A stretch of DNA of 64,000 nt from positions 1 through 64,000 of the forward strand of contig NZ_RHWX01000008.1 of the NCBI RefSeq assembly GCF_003938605.1, given 5' to 3'. Position numbers and translations under genes: made by a program. Positions 52,617-63,305 of the stretch are shown here, one piece after another (position 1 is the stretch's first letter; every line of letters begins with the position of its first letter). The notes beneath the pieces are model-generated. The model made no database searches and had not been told where the DNA came from. It worked only from the letters and a program-made list of their open reading frames with translations. This DNA comes from Brevundimonas sp. 357. GTDB lineage: Bacteria > Pseudomonadota > Alphaproteobacteria > Caulobacterales > Caulobacteraceae.

Positions 52617-53084
52617 ATGTTTCGTTCAACCTTCGCCGGACTGGCGGTCGCCGCTCTCCTCGCCACCGCCTCGCAGGCCCAGACCGCGGACGAACAACAG
52701 GTCCGCGCCGTGGTCACCGCATACAAGACCGCCATCGAGCGGATGGATGTGTCGCAGACGCCGGCCCTGTTCTGGTCCGACTCCGAAATCTTCGAGAACG
52801 GCGGCGTGGAGGGATCGTTCGCCTACTATCTGGAGCACCATCTGGGTCCTGAGTTCGCCGATCTCGCTGGGTTCGACTTCCGCGACCACGACATGAAGAT
52901 CGAGGTCGATGGCGATACGGCCTTCGTAAGCGAGACCTACACCTACCACATCACCTTCAAGGACGGCGCGCGAGCTCCCATAGAACGCCGCGGCGCCGCG
53001 ACCAGCGTCCTGCGCAAGCGAGGTGACGAGTGGAGGTTCGACATCTATCATTCCTCGGCGCGGCCTTTCCGTCCGGCGGCCTGA
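52617..53084 (+). CDS. Exported NTF2-like (SnoaL-fold) protein
   Basis: A 155-residue protein from ATG 52617 with a signal peptide (to SQA near 21) and an NTF2-like domain: VRAVVTAYKTAIERMD at the start and RKRGDEWRFDIYHSSAR at the end. Exported proteins of this type occur in metal clusters but their activity is unknown. Upstream in-frame codons belong to another gene's shadow and are excluded. Confidence 0.8.
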   Translation: MFRSTFAGLAVAALLATASQAQTADEQQVRAVVTAYKTAIERMDVSQTPALFWSDSEIFENGGVEGSFAYYLEHHLGPEFADLAGFDFRDHDMKIEVDGDTAFVSETYTYHITFKDGARAPIERRGAATSVLRKRGDEWRFDIYHSSARPFRPAA

Positions 53085-53134
53085 GCGCGACCGCGACGGT
53101 CAGCGCCGTTTGCACATCGTTTTCTTGAGGTCTC

Positions 53135-53608
53135 ATGGGGTCCCAGTCCATTCCACTCTCACGCCGCAGTCTCATCGCCATGGGAACGGGCGCCCTGGCG
53201 GTCGCGGCCTGCGCCCCGGTCGGTCGCGCGTCGAACGAGCTCGCCGTCTACAAGACGCCGACCTGCGCCTGTTGCACGGCCTGGGTGGATCACATGCGCG
53301 CCGCGGGCTTCGAGGCGCGGATCAGCGAGCTTCCCAGTCTCCGCTCGATCCGCAGCACCCAAGGCGTGCCCGAAGCCCTCGCGTCCTGTCACACCGCCCT
53401 GATCGGGGGCTATGTTCTGGAGGGCCATGTGCCGGCCGAGGACGTGAGACGGCTTCTGGCCGAGCGTCCCAAGGCCGTGGGCCTGGCGGTTCCGGCGATG
53501 CCCCTGGGGTCGCCGGGCATGGAGACGCCGGACGGCCAGCGCGAGCCCTATGAGACCCTGCTGATCCTCGAGGGCGGCGGCACACGCGTCTTCGCGCGTC
53601 ACGGCTAG
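53135..53608 (+). CDS. DUF411 metal-binding protein
   Basis: A 157-residue exported protein. A Tat-like start (SRRSLIAMG) runs into a lipobox-like AVAAC. The DUF411 domain begins AVYKTPTCACCTAWVDHM (Cys-Cys motif) and includes GVPEALASCHTALIGGYVLEGHVPA in its core (quoted for the SCHTA...GHVP pattern). Members bind copper and are common in silver/copper operons. It lies just before a PepSY protein gene on the same strand. Confidence 0.85.
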   Translation: MGSQSIPLSRRSLIAMGTGALAVAACAPVGRASNELAVYKTPTCACCTAWVDHMRAAGFEARISELPSLRSIRSTQGVPEALASCHTALIGGYVLEGHVPAEDVRRLLAERPKAVGLAVPAMPLGSPGMETPDGQREPYETLLILEGGGTRVFARHG

Positions 53609-53621
53609 TCGGGTTCGTTCC

Positions 53622-54350
53622 ATGAAGGTTCTCAGGCTGTCGACCCAGCTTCACAAATGGGTCGCCCTCGTGGTGGGGCTGCAGGTTCTGTTCTGGGTCG
53701 GCGGCGGTCTGGTCATGACCGTCATTCCGATCGAGACGGTGCGTAGCGAACATCGCGCGGCCGAACTCAAGCCGGCTCTGCTTGAGGTTGGAGCTCTTCC
53801 GACCCTCGCCGTCGTGGCCCGTCGCGCGGGCGTGGCCCCTGTCGAGGCGGAGCTGCGCACGACGCCGCGCGGACCCGCCTGGACTTTGAAACCGGCGGAC
53901 GGAGAGCCCGTCGTCGTGTCCGCCGTCACGGGCCTTCCGTTCGGGCCGATGTCCGCTGGCGAGGCCTCGGCGTTCGCCCGGACGGGCTACAAGGGCGAGG
54001 CGAAGGTGTCCGACGCCGTGCTGCTGGCCATGGCGCCTCAGGAAACCGGCCGGACAGGACCGCTCTGGAGGGTCGATTTCGCCGACCGCGAACGGACGAC
54101 CTTCTATCTGTCGCCGGCCACCGGAGAGGTCGTGACGCGCCGCTCGGGCGTCTGGCGGTTCTATGACTTCTTCTGGCGGCTCCACATCATGGACTGGAAG
54201 ACCGGCGAGAACTTCAACCATCCGCTGATCATCATCACGACCTTCCTCACCCTGAGCATCGTGATCACCGGGATCATCCTGCTATGGATCCGCCTGGCGC
54301 GTGATCTGAAGGCTTTCCGGGCGTCTCGGCGGACGGGCGGTTCGAGTTGA
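53622..54350 (+). CDS. PepSY-domain membrane protein
   Basis: A 242-residue protein with helices near 14-34 and 205-228 and a periplasmic region with PepSY features (TTFYLSPATGEVVTRRSG). HKWVALVVGLQVLFWVGGG at the N-terminus carries the conserved His of PepSY_TM proteins. It starts 13 bases after the DUF411 gene and may be involved in membrane electron transfer or metal reduction; this is inference from relatives. Confidence 0.8.
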   Translation: MKVLRLSTQLHKWVALVVGLQVLFWVGGGLVMTVIPIETVRSEHRAAELKPALLEVGALPTLAVVARRAGVAPVEAELRTTPRGPAWTLKPADGEPVVVSAVTGLPFGPMSAGEASAFARTGYKGEAKVSDAVLLAMAPQETGRTGPLWRVDFADRERTTFYLSPATGEVVTRRSGVWRFYDFFWRLHIMDWKTGENFNHPLIIITTFLTLSIVITGIILLWIRLARDLKAFRASRRTGGSS

Positions 54351-54380
54351 TGCGGGTTGCGCCCGGGCGCGGGCGGGTGG

Positions 54381-55652
54381 TCAGGTCAGGCGGTGAGAGA
54401 TTTCGGTCAGGCCTCGCAGGTCGGAGCCGAAGCGCGCGATCGATCCCCGGTGCCGGTCCAACTCCCCATAGGGCAGATATCGGACGTCCAGGTCCGAGAT
54501 CCGGCTGAAAGCCGGCCGCTGGAGCTGGGCCCGGACATCGCCTTCCCGGCTGTCCGGCGCCACCAGAAAGAGACCGGCGGACGTGTGGAGTTCACCCGAG
54601 AGCGCCAGATCCAGCATGCGCACCACGCCGGAATAGATGGTGGTGGAGTGCTCGACTTCGAAGGCCGCCGCTACGCGATCCGGCGAGGCATCGAGCCAGA
54701 GGACGTCGATCAGACGGATCGACTCGGCGCCAGCGCCGTTCGCCAGCGCCGTCGGAAGTTGATCGAGACAGCCCTCGCCGAGACGCGCGCCGTCATGGAG
54801 CCGGCTCCGGTCGTTGGCGGCGATCCAGACCCGATAGCCGAGCGCGCGTCCCAGATCACGAAGCCAGGCCTGGATTTCCGTGTGCGTGCGATCCGTCTCG
54901 CGTTGCTGCGCCGTCGCCTTCTCGAACTTCAGGGCTTCCGCGCGGGCTTGGGCGAGCCGTTCTTCCCACCCCTGGCGCGAGAGCGCGTCACCGGCGGGGG
55001 GCGGCGCCGGATACCGCCCTGACCCGACATCGAACAGGAATCCCGCGAGGGCGCCCAGATCGTTCGACAGAAGGTCACGATATCGGGCGTTCAGCGCCAG
55101 GAGGCCCTCCCGCATGGCCAGATAATGTTCCCAGCTGCCGAGCTTCACCTTCGAGCCGGTGATCGCGTTGTAACCGTTGACGATGGCGGTGTTGAACGGG
55201 GGCGCATGCGTGGGGTGCAGGAAATAGATCAGGTTGGCGACGGCCGGCCCGAGGCCCTTGATCTTGAGTTGATCGATCGTGCGGATGCCGGAGAGAATCT
55301 CGTCGGCTGTGGAACAGCCGCTGCAATGATGCAGCAGGCGGCCGAAGGCGCGCTGGTTCGCCGGGTTCTCGTAGATGTCGGGGATCCTCAACTTGGGCTT
55401 CCACAGAAAGGCGTGGTCGGCGCCCTTGAAGATCTGTCGCTGCTCGGCGACGGAATGGACGATGGTCTCCAGGGACGAGCCGCGATAGGCGACACCGAAG
55501 CGGCCCGTCTCGATCTCCTCGACTACCTGGCCGATGCCCCGGCGGATCGACCGGAAATTCTTCAGCCGTTCATCCCACAGGAACCAGGTCTGGTAGGTCG
55601 CCGAGGGATCGTTACGCCATTGCGCGATGAGGTCTCGAAGTCTGTCCGGCAC
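54381..55652 (-). CDS. Predicted PD-(D/E)XK-like nuclease
   Basis: A 423-residue cytosolic protein starting at GTG 55652 (GAGAGG upstream). The C-terminal part has RLIDVLWLD and, 10 residues on, AAFEVEHSTTIYSGVVRM, resembling the D...ExE core of restriction-type PD-(D/E)XK folds. Residues about 120-190 have an HhH-like IKGLGPAVANLIYFL. No methyltransferase gene is adjacent, so it is not an ordinary restriction-modification enzyme. It may be an orphan defence or repair nuclease. Confidence 0.6.
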   Translation of the reverse strand: MPDRLRDLIAQWRNDPSATYQTWFLWDERLKNFRSIRRGIGQVVEEIETGRFGVAYRGSSLETIVHSVAEQRQIFKGADHAFLWKPKLRIPDIYENPANQRAFGRLLHHCSGCSTADEILSGIRTIDQLKIKGLGPAVANLIYFLHPTHAPPFNTAIVNGYNAITGSKVKLGSWEHYLAMREGLLALNARYRDLLSNDLGALAGFLFDVGSGRYPAPPPAGDALSRQGWEERLAQARAEALKFEKATAQQRETDRTHTEIQAWLRDLGRALGYRVWIAANDRSRLHDGARLGEGCLDQLPTALANGAGAESIRLIDVLWLDASPDRVAAAFEVEHSTTIYSGVVRMLDLALSGELHTSAGLFLVAPDSREGDVRAQLQRPAFSRISDLDVRYLPYGELDRHRGSIARFGSDLRGLTEISHRLT

Positions 55653-55861
55653 GCCATCCTCTCAGATCCTGAATCTTCCCTCCCAGCGTAAGCGGGTCTG
55701 CGCTGAAGCGCCACTGGAGCGGCTCTTCTGCGGTCGATCATGCTCCCGACGGACGGCGATGAAGGGCGTTCGTCATGGTCGCGACTGAAGCGGACGGCGC
55801 GCGCCGTCCGGCGCGGTCGCGTCTTGACTCGAAGGGCCTCGAAGCGCCTATCTCGGCCGCC

Positions 55862-56224
55862 ATGTGGAATATTGTCCGCGTCCTTCTGTTCGCCCTCGCG
55901 GTGGCCGGGTTCATCGGCCAGTCGTCGGCGCACGCCACTCCGGTTCAGGTGTTCGAGGCGACGGCGGCAATGCCGGAGGCGGACTGCGCCGAGATGATGG
56001 ACATGGCGGACGAAGCCGTCGACGACGCCGAAGGCCCGTGCAGCAAGATGACGCCGGATTGCATCGCCAAGATGGGCTGCGCCGCCGTCGCCTCGCCGAT
56101 GCCGCCCGCGCCGGCGATCGAGCATCCGCTCGGGTCGGGGGCGAAATCGTTCGCCGAGGTCGATGTCGCGCTGGAAGGCGCGGGTCCGCTTCCACTGAAG
56201 AGTCCGCCCAAACCGCTGTCGTAG
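55862..56224 (+). CDS. Small exported Cys/Met protein before cus operon
   Basis: A 120-residue protein from ATG 55862: signal-like helix (NIVRVLLFALAVAGFIG), then DCAEMMDMADEA and CSKMTPDCIAKMGCAA, four Cys with several Met. The pattern suggests periplasmic metal binding. It is 112 bases upstream of the cus-type genes on the same strand. A longer start at 55775 is possible but its N-terminus is not signal-like. No named family. Confidence 0.6.
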   Translation: MWNIVRVLLFALAVAGFIGQSSAHATPVQVFEATAAMPEADCAEMMDMADEAVDDAEGPCSKMTPDCIAKMGCAAVASPMPPAPAIEHPLGSGAKSFAEVDVALEGAGPLPLKSPPKPLS

Positions 56225-56336
56225 ACTGCTTTCGCTGATCGGAAAGCCGCGCACCGCTTCGCGGCGTCCGCCGATCGACTGAGGTCTGCGCCTGCGTCAC
56301 GCCGCGAGGTGGACGCGGCGGTTATCGAGAATTCTC

Positions 56337-57668
56337 ATGATCATTCGCTTCGGCACGGCGGCCTCTGTCGTGCGCCGTCTTTCGGCCGTTCCCTTGCCGC
56401 GACGCGTGCGGCGGCCTTGCTGGTTGGGCGCCGTTCACCGGCCGTGGCCACTGTCGGCAGTCCTCGTGGTGGCACTCTGGACCGCGCCGGCCCGCGCCGA
56501 TCCTCAGACCTTCGACGAGGCTCTGGCCCGCGCCGCCAGCGATGCGCCGCGCCTGAGAGCCAGCGCTCTGGGCGTCGACGCGGCTCGGGCCGCCGCGCCC
56601 GCCGCCGGGCGTCTGCCGGATCCGCGTCTCAAATTCGGCCTCGACGGTTTTCCGGTGACTGGGCCGTTGGCGGGCCAGTTCGGCGAGGACGATTTCACCG
56701 CCCTGCGGATCGGGGTCGAGCAGGATCTGCCGAGCCGGGCGCGCCGCCGGGCGGAGCGGGACCTGGCCGAGGCCGCCGTCGGCGTCGCCGTGGCGGATGA
56801 GGCCACCGCCCTGCGGGAGGTTCGGATCGCGGCCGGCGTGGCCTGGATCGACCTCTACTACGCGGACCGCAAGCTGGCGGTCGTCGATCAGATTCTGGCG
56901 ACCCTGCAACCCCTCTGGGAGGCGGCCCCGTCCGGCGTGGCCTCGGGCTCCGAACGGCCGGCCGCCGCCCTGATCCCGATCCAGCTGAAGGCGGCCCTGG
57001 ACGACCGCCGGAGCCGGCTCCTCGCGGATCGGGACGCGGCCCGGGCCGAGCTGACCCGCTGGACCGGCGATCCGGCGGCGAGCACGCAGGGAGAGCCGCC
57101 CCGGGCGGGACTCGATCCCACGCGTCTGCGAGCGGGACTCGAGGATTTGCCGGCGCTCCGGGCCTACGCCGCCGAGCGACGTCGCGCCGACGCCGAACTG
57201 GATCTGGCGCGCGCCGGCCGCCGGCCGGACTGGTCGGTGGAGGCCAGCTATCAACGTCGCGATCCCCGGTTCGGAGACATGGTGTCCGTGGGCGCCAGCG
57301 TCAGTCTGCCGCTTTTTCAGAGAGAACGTCAGGAATCCTTGATCGCCGCCCGGGCGGCCGACGCGCTGAGAGTGAGCTCGGAGCGCGATGCGACGCGGCG
57401 ACGCCTGGAAGCCGATCTGCGGCGCGCCCTGGCCCGGCAGGCGACCGATCAGGACCTGTGGATCCGGGCGCGGGACGTGGTGCTGCCCGCTGTGGTGCAG
57501 CAATCAGACCTGGAGACGGCGGCCTATGCCGCCGGCCGCATCGGGATCGGCGACATCATCCGTGCTTTCACCGCCGTGGCGGAGGCCCGGCTCGACGTGC
57601 TGGACAAGGAAGCGGCGGCGGTTCGGGGCGCCGTCGAGATCAGCCTGACCTATGGGGGTGACAGATGA
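56337..57668 (+). CDS. cusC: TolC-family outer-membrane efflux protein (CusC-like)
   Basis: A 443-residue protein with a long basic N-terminus and signal sequence (cleavage after ARA near 54) and TolC-type helical repeats: TFDEALARAASDAPRL and AGRIGIGDIIRAFTAV mark the two halves. It forms the outer-membrane channel of the tripartite efflux pump. The stop overlaps the adaptor gene by 4 bases. Confidence 0.88.
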   Translation: MIIRFGTAASVVRRLSAVPLPRRVRRPCWLGAVHRPWPLSAVLVVALWTAPARADPQTFDEALARAASDAPRLRASALGVDAARAAAPAAGRLPDPRLKFGLDGFPVTGPLAGQFGEDDFTALRIGVEQDLPSRARRRAERDLAEAAVGVAVADEATALREVRIAAGVAWIDLYYADRKLAVVDQILATLQPLWEAAPSGVASGSERPAAALIPIQLKAALDDRRSRLLADRDAARAELTRWTGDPAASTQGEPPRAGLDPTRLRAGLEDLPALRAYAAERRRADAELDLARAGRRPDWSVEASYQRRDPRFGDMVSVGASVSLPLFQRERQESLIAARAADALRVSSERDATRRRLEADLRRALARQATDQDLWIRARDVVLPAVVQQSDLETAAYAAGRIGIGDIIRAFTAVAEARLDVLDKEAAAVRGAVEISLTYGGDR

Positions 57669-58966
57669 CCGGATTTGGCGACAAGCGTCTGGCGATGGCG
57701 GCCGCGGCGCTCCTGCTGGTCGCCATCGGGGCCGGCGCGGGCGTCCTGATCTCCCAGCGGACGGGAAGCGGGGCGAATGACGCCGCTACGGAGCGGAAGG
57801 TGCTCTACTGGTACGATCCAATGGTCCCGAACGAACGGTATCCGGGGCCAGGCAAGTCGTCCATGAACATGGACACCATCCCGAAATACGCGGACGAGGT
57901 GGGTTCGGGGGCTGGCGTCCGCATCGATCCGTCGCTGACCCAGAACCTGGGCGCCCGGTTCGCCTTCGTGCGTCGCGGCGTGCTGGAGGCCGATGCCGAG
58001 GCCACCGCCGTCATCGACTTCAACCAGCGCGACATCGCCGTGGTCCAGGCGCGCGCGGACGGATTCGTGCGAAGGGTCTACGATCGCGCGCCGGGCGATG
58101 TGATCGCCGCCGGCGCGCCCCTGGTGGACCTGCTCATCCCGTCCTGGGGCGGCGCCCAGGCCGAATATCTGGCGGTGCGACGCACCGGCGATACGTCCCT
58201 GATCCGCGCGGCGCGGCAGCGACTGGTCCTGTTGGGCATGTCCGAGGCGTTGATCGCCGCGATCGAGCGCAGCGGGCGGGCGCGAAACACCATCACGATC
58301 ACGGCGCCCGCCGGCGGCGTGGTCAAGACCTTGGGCGTGCGTTCGGGCATGAGCGTGGCTCAGGGCGCGACCTTGGCCGAAATCAACGGCCTGACGACCG
58401 TCTGGCTCAACGCCGCCATTCCGGAGGCGTTGGCGGGCCAGCTGCGGGTCGGGCAATCCGTCGCGGTCACCCTGGCCGCATTCCCGGGCGAGCGCTTCAC
58501 CGGCCGCCTGACCGCCCTGTTGCCGGAGCTCGTCGGCGATAGCCGTACGGTCACCGCGCGAATAGAAATGGACAGTCGGGGAGGGCGTCTCAGGCCCGGC
58601 ATGTTCGGCCGCATCACCTTCGGCGGCGGTTCGACCTCGGCTCTGCTCGTGCCGACCGAGGCGGTGATCCGGACCGGCGAGCGTGACCTCGTCATGCTCG
58701 CCCTCCCGGAAGGCCGCTTTCAGGCGGCGGAGGTCCGCATCGGACGGGAAGCCGGCGGCCGGACCGAGGTTCTCGCCGGCCTCAGGGAGGGCGAACGGAT
58801 CGTCGCGTCGGGCCAGTTCCTGATCGACTCCGAAGCCAATATGTCGGGGGTCGCGGCCCGGCCGATCGGGGAGGTCGAACGGGCCGCCGCCGCGCCGTTG
58901 GCCGAAGGCCGGTCGGTCGCCGGCGGGCCGGCGGCGTCCGCTGCGCGCGCGAGGCCCGCGCAATGA
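57665..58966 (+). CDS. cusB: RND efflux periplasmic adaptor (CusB-like)
   Basis: A 433-residue membrane-fusion protein with one N-terminal helix (about 10-28). [20 protein letters not shown] near 42 is the CusB-type metal-binding segment, followed by barrel-sandwich, hairpin and beta-barrel domains. It links the inner-membrane pump to the outer-membrane channel and can pass Cu(I)/Ag(I). Overlaps of 4 bases on both sides. Confidence 0.9.
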   Translation: MTGFGDKRLAMAAAALLLVAIGAGAGVLISQRTGSGANDAATERKVLYWYDPMVPNERYPGPGKSSMNMDTIPKYADEVGSGAGVRIDPSLTQNLGARFAFVRRGVLEADAEATAVIDFNQRDIAVVQARADGFVRRVYDRAPGDVIAAGAPLVDLLIPSWGGAQAEYLAVRRTGDTSLIRAARQRLVLLGMSEALIAAIERSGRARNTITITAPAGGVVKTLGVRSGMSVAQGATLAEINGLTTVWLNAAIPEALAGQLRVGQSVAVTLAAFPGERFTGRLTALLPELVGDSRTVTARIEMDSRGGRLRPGMFGRITFGGGSTSALLVPTEAVIRTGERDLVMLALPEGRFQAAEVRIGREAGGRTEVLAGLREGERIVASGQFLIDSEANMSGVAARPIGEVERAAAAPLAEGRSVAGGPAASAARARPAQ

Positions 58967-61900
58967 TCACTGCCGTCATTCGCGCCTCGGTCAAGGGGCG
59001 TTTCCTCGTCCTGATGGCCGCCTTCGCCCTGCTCGCGGCCGGCCTGTGGGCGGTGCGAAGCACGCCGGTCGACGCCCTGCCGGACCTGTCGGATGTGCAG
59101 GTCATCATCCGCACCAACTTCCCGGGCCAGGCGCCCCAGATCGTCGAGAACCAGGTCACCTATCCGCTGGCGACGACCATGCTGTCGGTGCCCGGCGCGC
59201 GGACGGTGCGGGGCTACTCCTTTTTCGGGGACAGCTTCGTCTATGTGCTTTTCGAGGACGGGACCGATCTCTACTGGGCCCGGTCCCGGGTGCTGGAATA
59301 TCTGAACCAGGTTCAAGCGCGGCTTCCGGCCACGGTCCAACCGGCGCTGGGTCCCGACGCCACCGGCGTGGGATGGGTCTATGAGTACGCCCTGGTCGAT
59401 CGGACCGGCCGCCACGATCTGGCGCAGTTGCGCAGCCTGCAGGACTGGTTTCTCCGCTACGAGCTGAAGACCGTGCCGGGCGTGGCGGAGGTCGCCAGCC
59501 TGGGCGGCATGGTGCGGCAGTATCAGGTGGTGCTCGACCCCGTCCGGCTCGCCGCGTACGGCGTGACCCATCAGACCGCGGTGGAGGCCATCCAGCGCGC
59601 CAACGGCGAAACGGGCGGGTCCGTGCTGGAGCTTGCCGAGGCCGAGTATATGGTGCGCGCCAACGGCTATCTGACCGAGCTGGAGGACTTCCGGGCCATA
59701 CCGCTCCGCACCGCGGCCGGCGGGGTTCCGATCCGGCTCGGCGATGTCGCCACGGTTCAGATCGGTCCGGAGATGCGGCGCGGGATCGCCGAATTGAACG
59801 GGCAGGGCGAGGTCGCCGGCGGCGTCGTCATCCTCCGGTCCGGCGGGAACGCGCGGTCAACGATCGCCGCCGTCGCCGAGAAGCTCGAGACGCTCAAGGC
59901 CGGACTGCCCCCGGGCGTCGAGGTCGTGACCACCTACGACAGGTCCCGGCTCATCGATCGGGCGATCGAGAACCTGAGCGGCAAGCTGATCGAGGAATTC
60001 CTCATCGTCGCCCTGGTCTGCGGCCTGTTCCTCTGGCACGCGCGATCCGCGCTTGTCGCCATCCTGACACTGCCGCTCGGCGTGCTGGCGGCCTTCCTGG
60101 TCATGAATGTGCAGGGGGTGAACGCCAACATCATGTCGCTGGGCGGGATCGCCATCGCCATCGGGGCCATGGTCGATGCGGCGGTGGTCATGATCGAGAA
60201 CGCCCATAAGCACATCGAGCGATGGGAGCACGATCATCCTGACGACAGGCTGGACGGCGAAACCCGCTGGGCCGTGATCACCGAGGCCGCCGTCGAGGTC
60301 GGGCCTGCGCTGTTCCTCAGCCTGGTGATCATTACCCTGTCGTTCATCCCCGTGTTCAGCCTGCAGGCGCAGGAAGGCCGGTTGTTCGCGCCTCTGGCCT
60401 TCACCAAGAGCTATGCGATGGCGGCGGCCGCGATCCTGTCGATCACCCTCGTCCCCGTGCTGATGGGCTATCTGATCCGCGGGCGGATACCGGCGGAGCG
60501 GAGCAATCCGATCAATCGCTGGCTGACACATGCCTATTGCGGACCTTTGGACTGGGTGCTCAGATATCCGAAGCGGACCCTGCTGATCGCCCTCGCGGCC
60601 TTCACGACCACGGCCTGGCCGTTGAGTCAGCTGGGCGGCGAGTTCATGCCGGCGATGGATGAAGGCGACCTGCTCTACATGCCGTCCGCACAGCCCGGCC
60701 TGTCCGCCGCCGAGGCCGCGGAACTGCTGCAGCAGACGGACCGCATGATCCGCACGGTGCCGGAAGTGGCGACCGTGTTCGGCAAGGCGGGCCGGGCGGA
60801 AACCGCGACGGATCCGGCTCCGCTGGAAATGTTTGAGACCACCATTCAGTTCAAACCGCGCGATGAATGGCGCCACGGCATGACTCCGGAGAAGCTGGTC
60901 GAGGAGCTCGACCGCGCGGTTCAGGTGCCGGGATTGTCCAACGTCTGGGTTCCGCCCATCCGCAATCGCATCGACATGCTGGCGACGGGCATCAAGAGCC
61001 CGGTCGGCGTCAAGGTGTCCGGCGCTGACCTCGGTCAGATCGACCGCATCGCCGCCGAGGTCGAAGAGATCGCCCGATCCGTGCCAGGCGTGAGCTCGGC
61101 GCTGGCCGAGCGGCTGACGGGCGGCCGTTACATCGATATCGACATCGACCGCGACGCGGCGGGCCGGTACGGGCTCAACATCGCCGATGTGCAGTCGATC
61201 GTCTCCGGCGCGATCGGCGGCGAGACCATCGGCCAGACCGTGGAGGGCGTGGCGCGCTATCCCATCAGCGTGCGCTATCCGCGCGAGTTGAGGGACAGCG
61301 TGGAGCAGCTGCGAGCCCTGCCGATCCTGACGCCTTCAGGCCAGCAGATCACCCTGGGCACCGTCGCCGATCTGCGGGTCGCCGACGGGCCGCCGATGCT
61401 GAAGTCCGAGAACGGCCGGCCGACCACCTGGGTCTATGTCGACGTGCGGGGACGCGACCTGGCCTCGGTCGTCGCGGATCTGCGTCGAGCGGTGGCCAGC
61501 GATGTCACCCTCACGCCTGGCGTGAGCATCGCCTACTCGGGCCAGTTCGAATATCTCGAACGGGCGACCGCGCGGCTCAGGATCGTTGTCCCGGCCACGC
61601 TGGCGATCATCTTCATCCTGCTCTACCTGACCTTCGGGCGCTTCGACGAAGCCCTGCTGATCATGGCCACCCTGCCGTTCGCCCTGACCGGGGGGATCTG
61701 GCTGCTCTATCTACTCGGCTTTCACCAGTCCGTCGCCACCGGCGTCGGCTTCATCGCCCTGGCCGGCCTCTCGGCCGAGTTCGGCGTGGTGATGCTGATC
61801 TATCTGAAGCACGCATTGAAGGATCGCGGAGCCGACCCCGATCGCGGACAGGTCGAAGACGCCGTTCGCGAAGGCGCCCTGCTGCGGGTCCGGCCCAAGG

Positions 61901-62112
61901 CCATGACGGTCGCCGTTGTCCTCGCGGGCCTGTTTCCGATTCTGATCGGCCACGGCGCGGGCTCGGAAGTAATGAGCCGGATCGCCGCGCCGGTGATCGG
62001 AGGCATGATCACCGCGCCTTTGCTCTCGATGCTCGTTATCCCGGCGGGCTATCTTCTCCTCAGGCGCCGCAAGGCCCGTTCGACCCTCTCAACCCAAGGA
62101 GCGACTCCATGA
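58963..62112 (+). CDS. cusA: Heavy-metal RND efflux pump (CusA-like)
   Basis: A 1049-residue HME-RND transporter with twelve membrane helices and two large periplasmic loops. [20 protein letters not shown] in the fourth helix follows the HME4 (CusA, monovalent Cu/Ag) pattern rather than the CzcA divalent pattern. It exports Cu(I) or Ag(I) using the proton gradient. Translationally coupled to cusB and cusF by 4-base overlaps. Confidence 0.92.
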   Translation: MITAVIRASVKGRFLVLMAAFALLAAGLWAVRSTPVDALPDLSDVQVIIRTNFPGQAPQIVENQVTYPLATTMLSVPGARTVRGYSFFGDSFVYVLFEDGTDLYWARSRVLEYLNQVQARLPATVQPALGPDATGVGWVYEYALVDRTGRHDLAQLRSLQDWFLRYELKTVPGVAEVASLGGMVRQYQVVLDPVRLAAYGVTHQTAVEAIQRANGETGGSVLELAEAEYMVRANGYLTELEDFRAIPLRTAAGGVPIRLGDVATVQIGPEMRRGIAELNGQGEVAGGVVILRSGGNARSTIAAVAEKLETLKAGLPPGVEVVTTYDRSRLIDRAIENLSGKLIEEFLIVALVCGLFLWHARSALVAILTLPLGVLAAFLVMNVQGVNANIMSLGGIAIAIGAMVDAAVVMIENAHKHIERWEHDHPDDRLDGETRWAVITEAAVEVGPALFLSLVIITLSFIPVFSLQAQEGRLFAPLAFTKSYAMAAAAILSITLVPVLMGYLIRGRIPAERSNPINRWLTHAYCGPLDWVLRYPKRTLLIALAAFTTTAWPLSQLGGEFMPAMDEGDLLYMPSAQPGLSAAEAAELLQQTDRMIRTVPEVATVFGKAGRAETATDPAPLEMFETTIQFKPRDEWRHGMTPEKLVEELDRAVQVPGLSNVWVPPIRNRIDMLATGIKSPVGVKVSGADLGQIDRIAAEVEEIARSVPGVSSALAERLTGGRYIDIDIDRDAAGRYGLNIADVQSIVSGAIGGETIGQTVEGVARYPISVRYPRELRDSVEQLRALPILTPSGQQITLGTVADLRVADGPPMLKSENGRPTTWVYVDVRGRDLASVVADLRRAVASDVTLTPGVSIAYSGQFEYLERATARLRIVVPATLAIIFILLYLTFGRFDEALLIMATLPFALTGGIWLLYLLGFHQSVATGVGFIALAGLSAEFGVVMLIYLKHALKDRGADPDRGQVEDAVREGALLRVRPKAMTVAVVLAGLFPILIGHGAGSEVMSRIAAPVIGGMITAPLLSMLVIPAGYLLLRRRKARSTLSTQGATP

Positions 62113-62489
62113 CTCGAACCTTTATCGCACTCGCCGGCGCGGTCATGATGCTATCGGCCTGCGGCCAACCCGCAGACCCGGCCGCCGAACCGGACGCTGC
62201 CGCTCCCGTCGACACGGCTTCCGCGGCCGGCGCGACGGACACGGCGACATCCCCTGCTGCGGGCTCCAGATCCGGCAGCGGCGCGGGCGTGGTCACCGCC
62301 GTGGATGCGGCGGCCGGCACCGTGACGATCAATCACGAGGCTATTCCGGCGGTCGGCTGGCCAGCGATGACGATGAGCTTCACGGCAGACCCCGCCGTGG
62401 TACAGCAAGCCGCTGTCGGGGATCGCGTCGAGTTCGACCTGACCGTTCAGGGCAACGCGGGTGAAGTCACCGCCATTCGCCCGGAATAG
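62109..62489 (+). CDS. cusF: CusF-like copper-binding lipoprotein
   Basis: A 126-residue lipoprotein (LSAC lipobox near 18) with an Ala/Thr-rich linker and a C-terminal CusF domain (about 58-126). [18 protein letters not shown] contains the His, Trp and two Met residues of the CusF Cu(I) site. It would deliver periplasmic copper to CusB. Lipid anchoring differs from E. coli CusF, which is soluble. Confidence 0.9.
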   Translation: MTRTFIALAGAVMMLSACGQPADPAAEPDAAAPVDTASAAGATDTATSPAAGSRSGSGAGVVTAVDAAAGTVTINHEAIPAVGWPAMTMSFTADPAVVQQAAVGDRVEFDLTVQGNAGEVTAIRPE

Positions 62490-62496
62490 CCGGACT

Positions 62497-62546
62497 CGCC
62501 TTCACCGTTCGTGCGGGGCGTTGTCAGCGCACGCACGGTGAAGGCG
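62497..62546. terminator. Long hairpin between convergent cusF and csp genes
   Basis: CGCCTTCACCGT (62497-62508) pairs perfectly with ACGGTGAAGGCG (62535-62546), and inside it GTGCG (62511-62515) pairs with CGCAC (62528-62532). There is no T tract, but its place between two convergent stops supports a bidirectional terminator. Confidence 0.7.
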
Positions 62547-62554
62547 GTGCTCCA

Positions 62555-62968
62555 TCAACGGCTCGACGGAGTGATCGTGCCAGCCGCCTCCCGGCACGCC
62601 TCTTCGCAGCGGCGGCAGGCCTCGGCGCAGATGCGGCAATGTTCATGCATGTCCGCGTGCTTGTCGCACTCCGCGGCGCAGGCCGCGCAGATGTCGGCGC
62701 AAACCTCGAGCTGGCCCTTGATGACCGCCTCGTTGCTCCCCGTGCGGCGCGCGCCGACCGCGCCGGCGGCCGCGCAGACGTCGGCGCAGTCGAGGTTGAG
62801 CCGAATGCATTGTACGAGATCGGCGACCATGGCTTCGCCGAGACAGGCGTCGGCGCAGATGCGGCAGGTCGCGGCGCACGCGTAGGCCGCCTCGACGGCG
62901 CGGATCAGCGCGTCGTTGGTCGAGCCTTTGACGTGAGGATGGGCGCTGATCATGGACTGGATATGCAT
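62555..62968 (-). CDS. Cytosolic four-helix copper-storage protein (Csp3-like)
   Basis: A 137-residue helical protein with 16 Cys, mainly as CxxxC pairs (CAATCRIC, CADVC, CADICAAC, HCRICAEAC). This is the DUF326/Csp four-helix bundle pattern, in which Cys residues line the core and hold many Cu(I) ions. No signal peptide is seen, so it is Csp3-like and cytosolic. Leftward gene, convergent with cusF. Confidence 0.88.
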   Translation of the reverse strand: MHIQSMISAHPHVKGSTNDALIRAVEAAYACAATCRICADACLGEAMVADLVQCIRLNLDCADVCAAAGAVGARRTGSNEAVIKGQLEVCADICAACAAECDKHADMHEHCRICAEACRRCEEACREAAGTITPSSR

Positions 62969-63113
62969 GGGATTCTCCGATGGCGGACTCGGTCAACCCG
63001 CCGGAACGGCCGCCGTTCCCCGGTGATCGCGTGCGCCGTGAAACGTGAACAGCGTGCCTCCCCGGACGCACAGCTAGGCTGGGATCACGCTGTCCGGTCA
63101 TGCTCCTGAGGGC

Positions 63114-63305
63114 CTATCTGCGGTCGGCAAGCGCCCCATCCTCCACCCGAATACGCCACGCCAGAAGCATGGCGTTAGCGATGGTCCATGCGAGGGCGAT
63201 CCAGATTTGGCCGAACGCGAGCGGCAGGACGAGGATTTCGAGGGACGCGATCACATATTTTGGGTGACGAGTGAACCGGTAGGGGCCGCGTCTTGGAACT
63301 GCAGC
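63114..63305 (-). pseudogene. Truncated isoprenylcysteine-methyltransferase-like gene
   Basis: About 61 residues match the C-terminal half of ICMT/phospholipid-methyltransferase-like membrane enzymes: RRGPYRFTRHPKYV followed by two hydrophobic helices and a terminal WRIRVEDGALADRR. The frame stays open upstream to 63602, but those residues are Arg/Ser-rich and unlike the family N-terminus. I read it as a 3' remnant or frameshifted gene. Confidence 0.6.
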
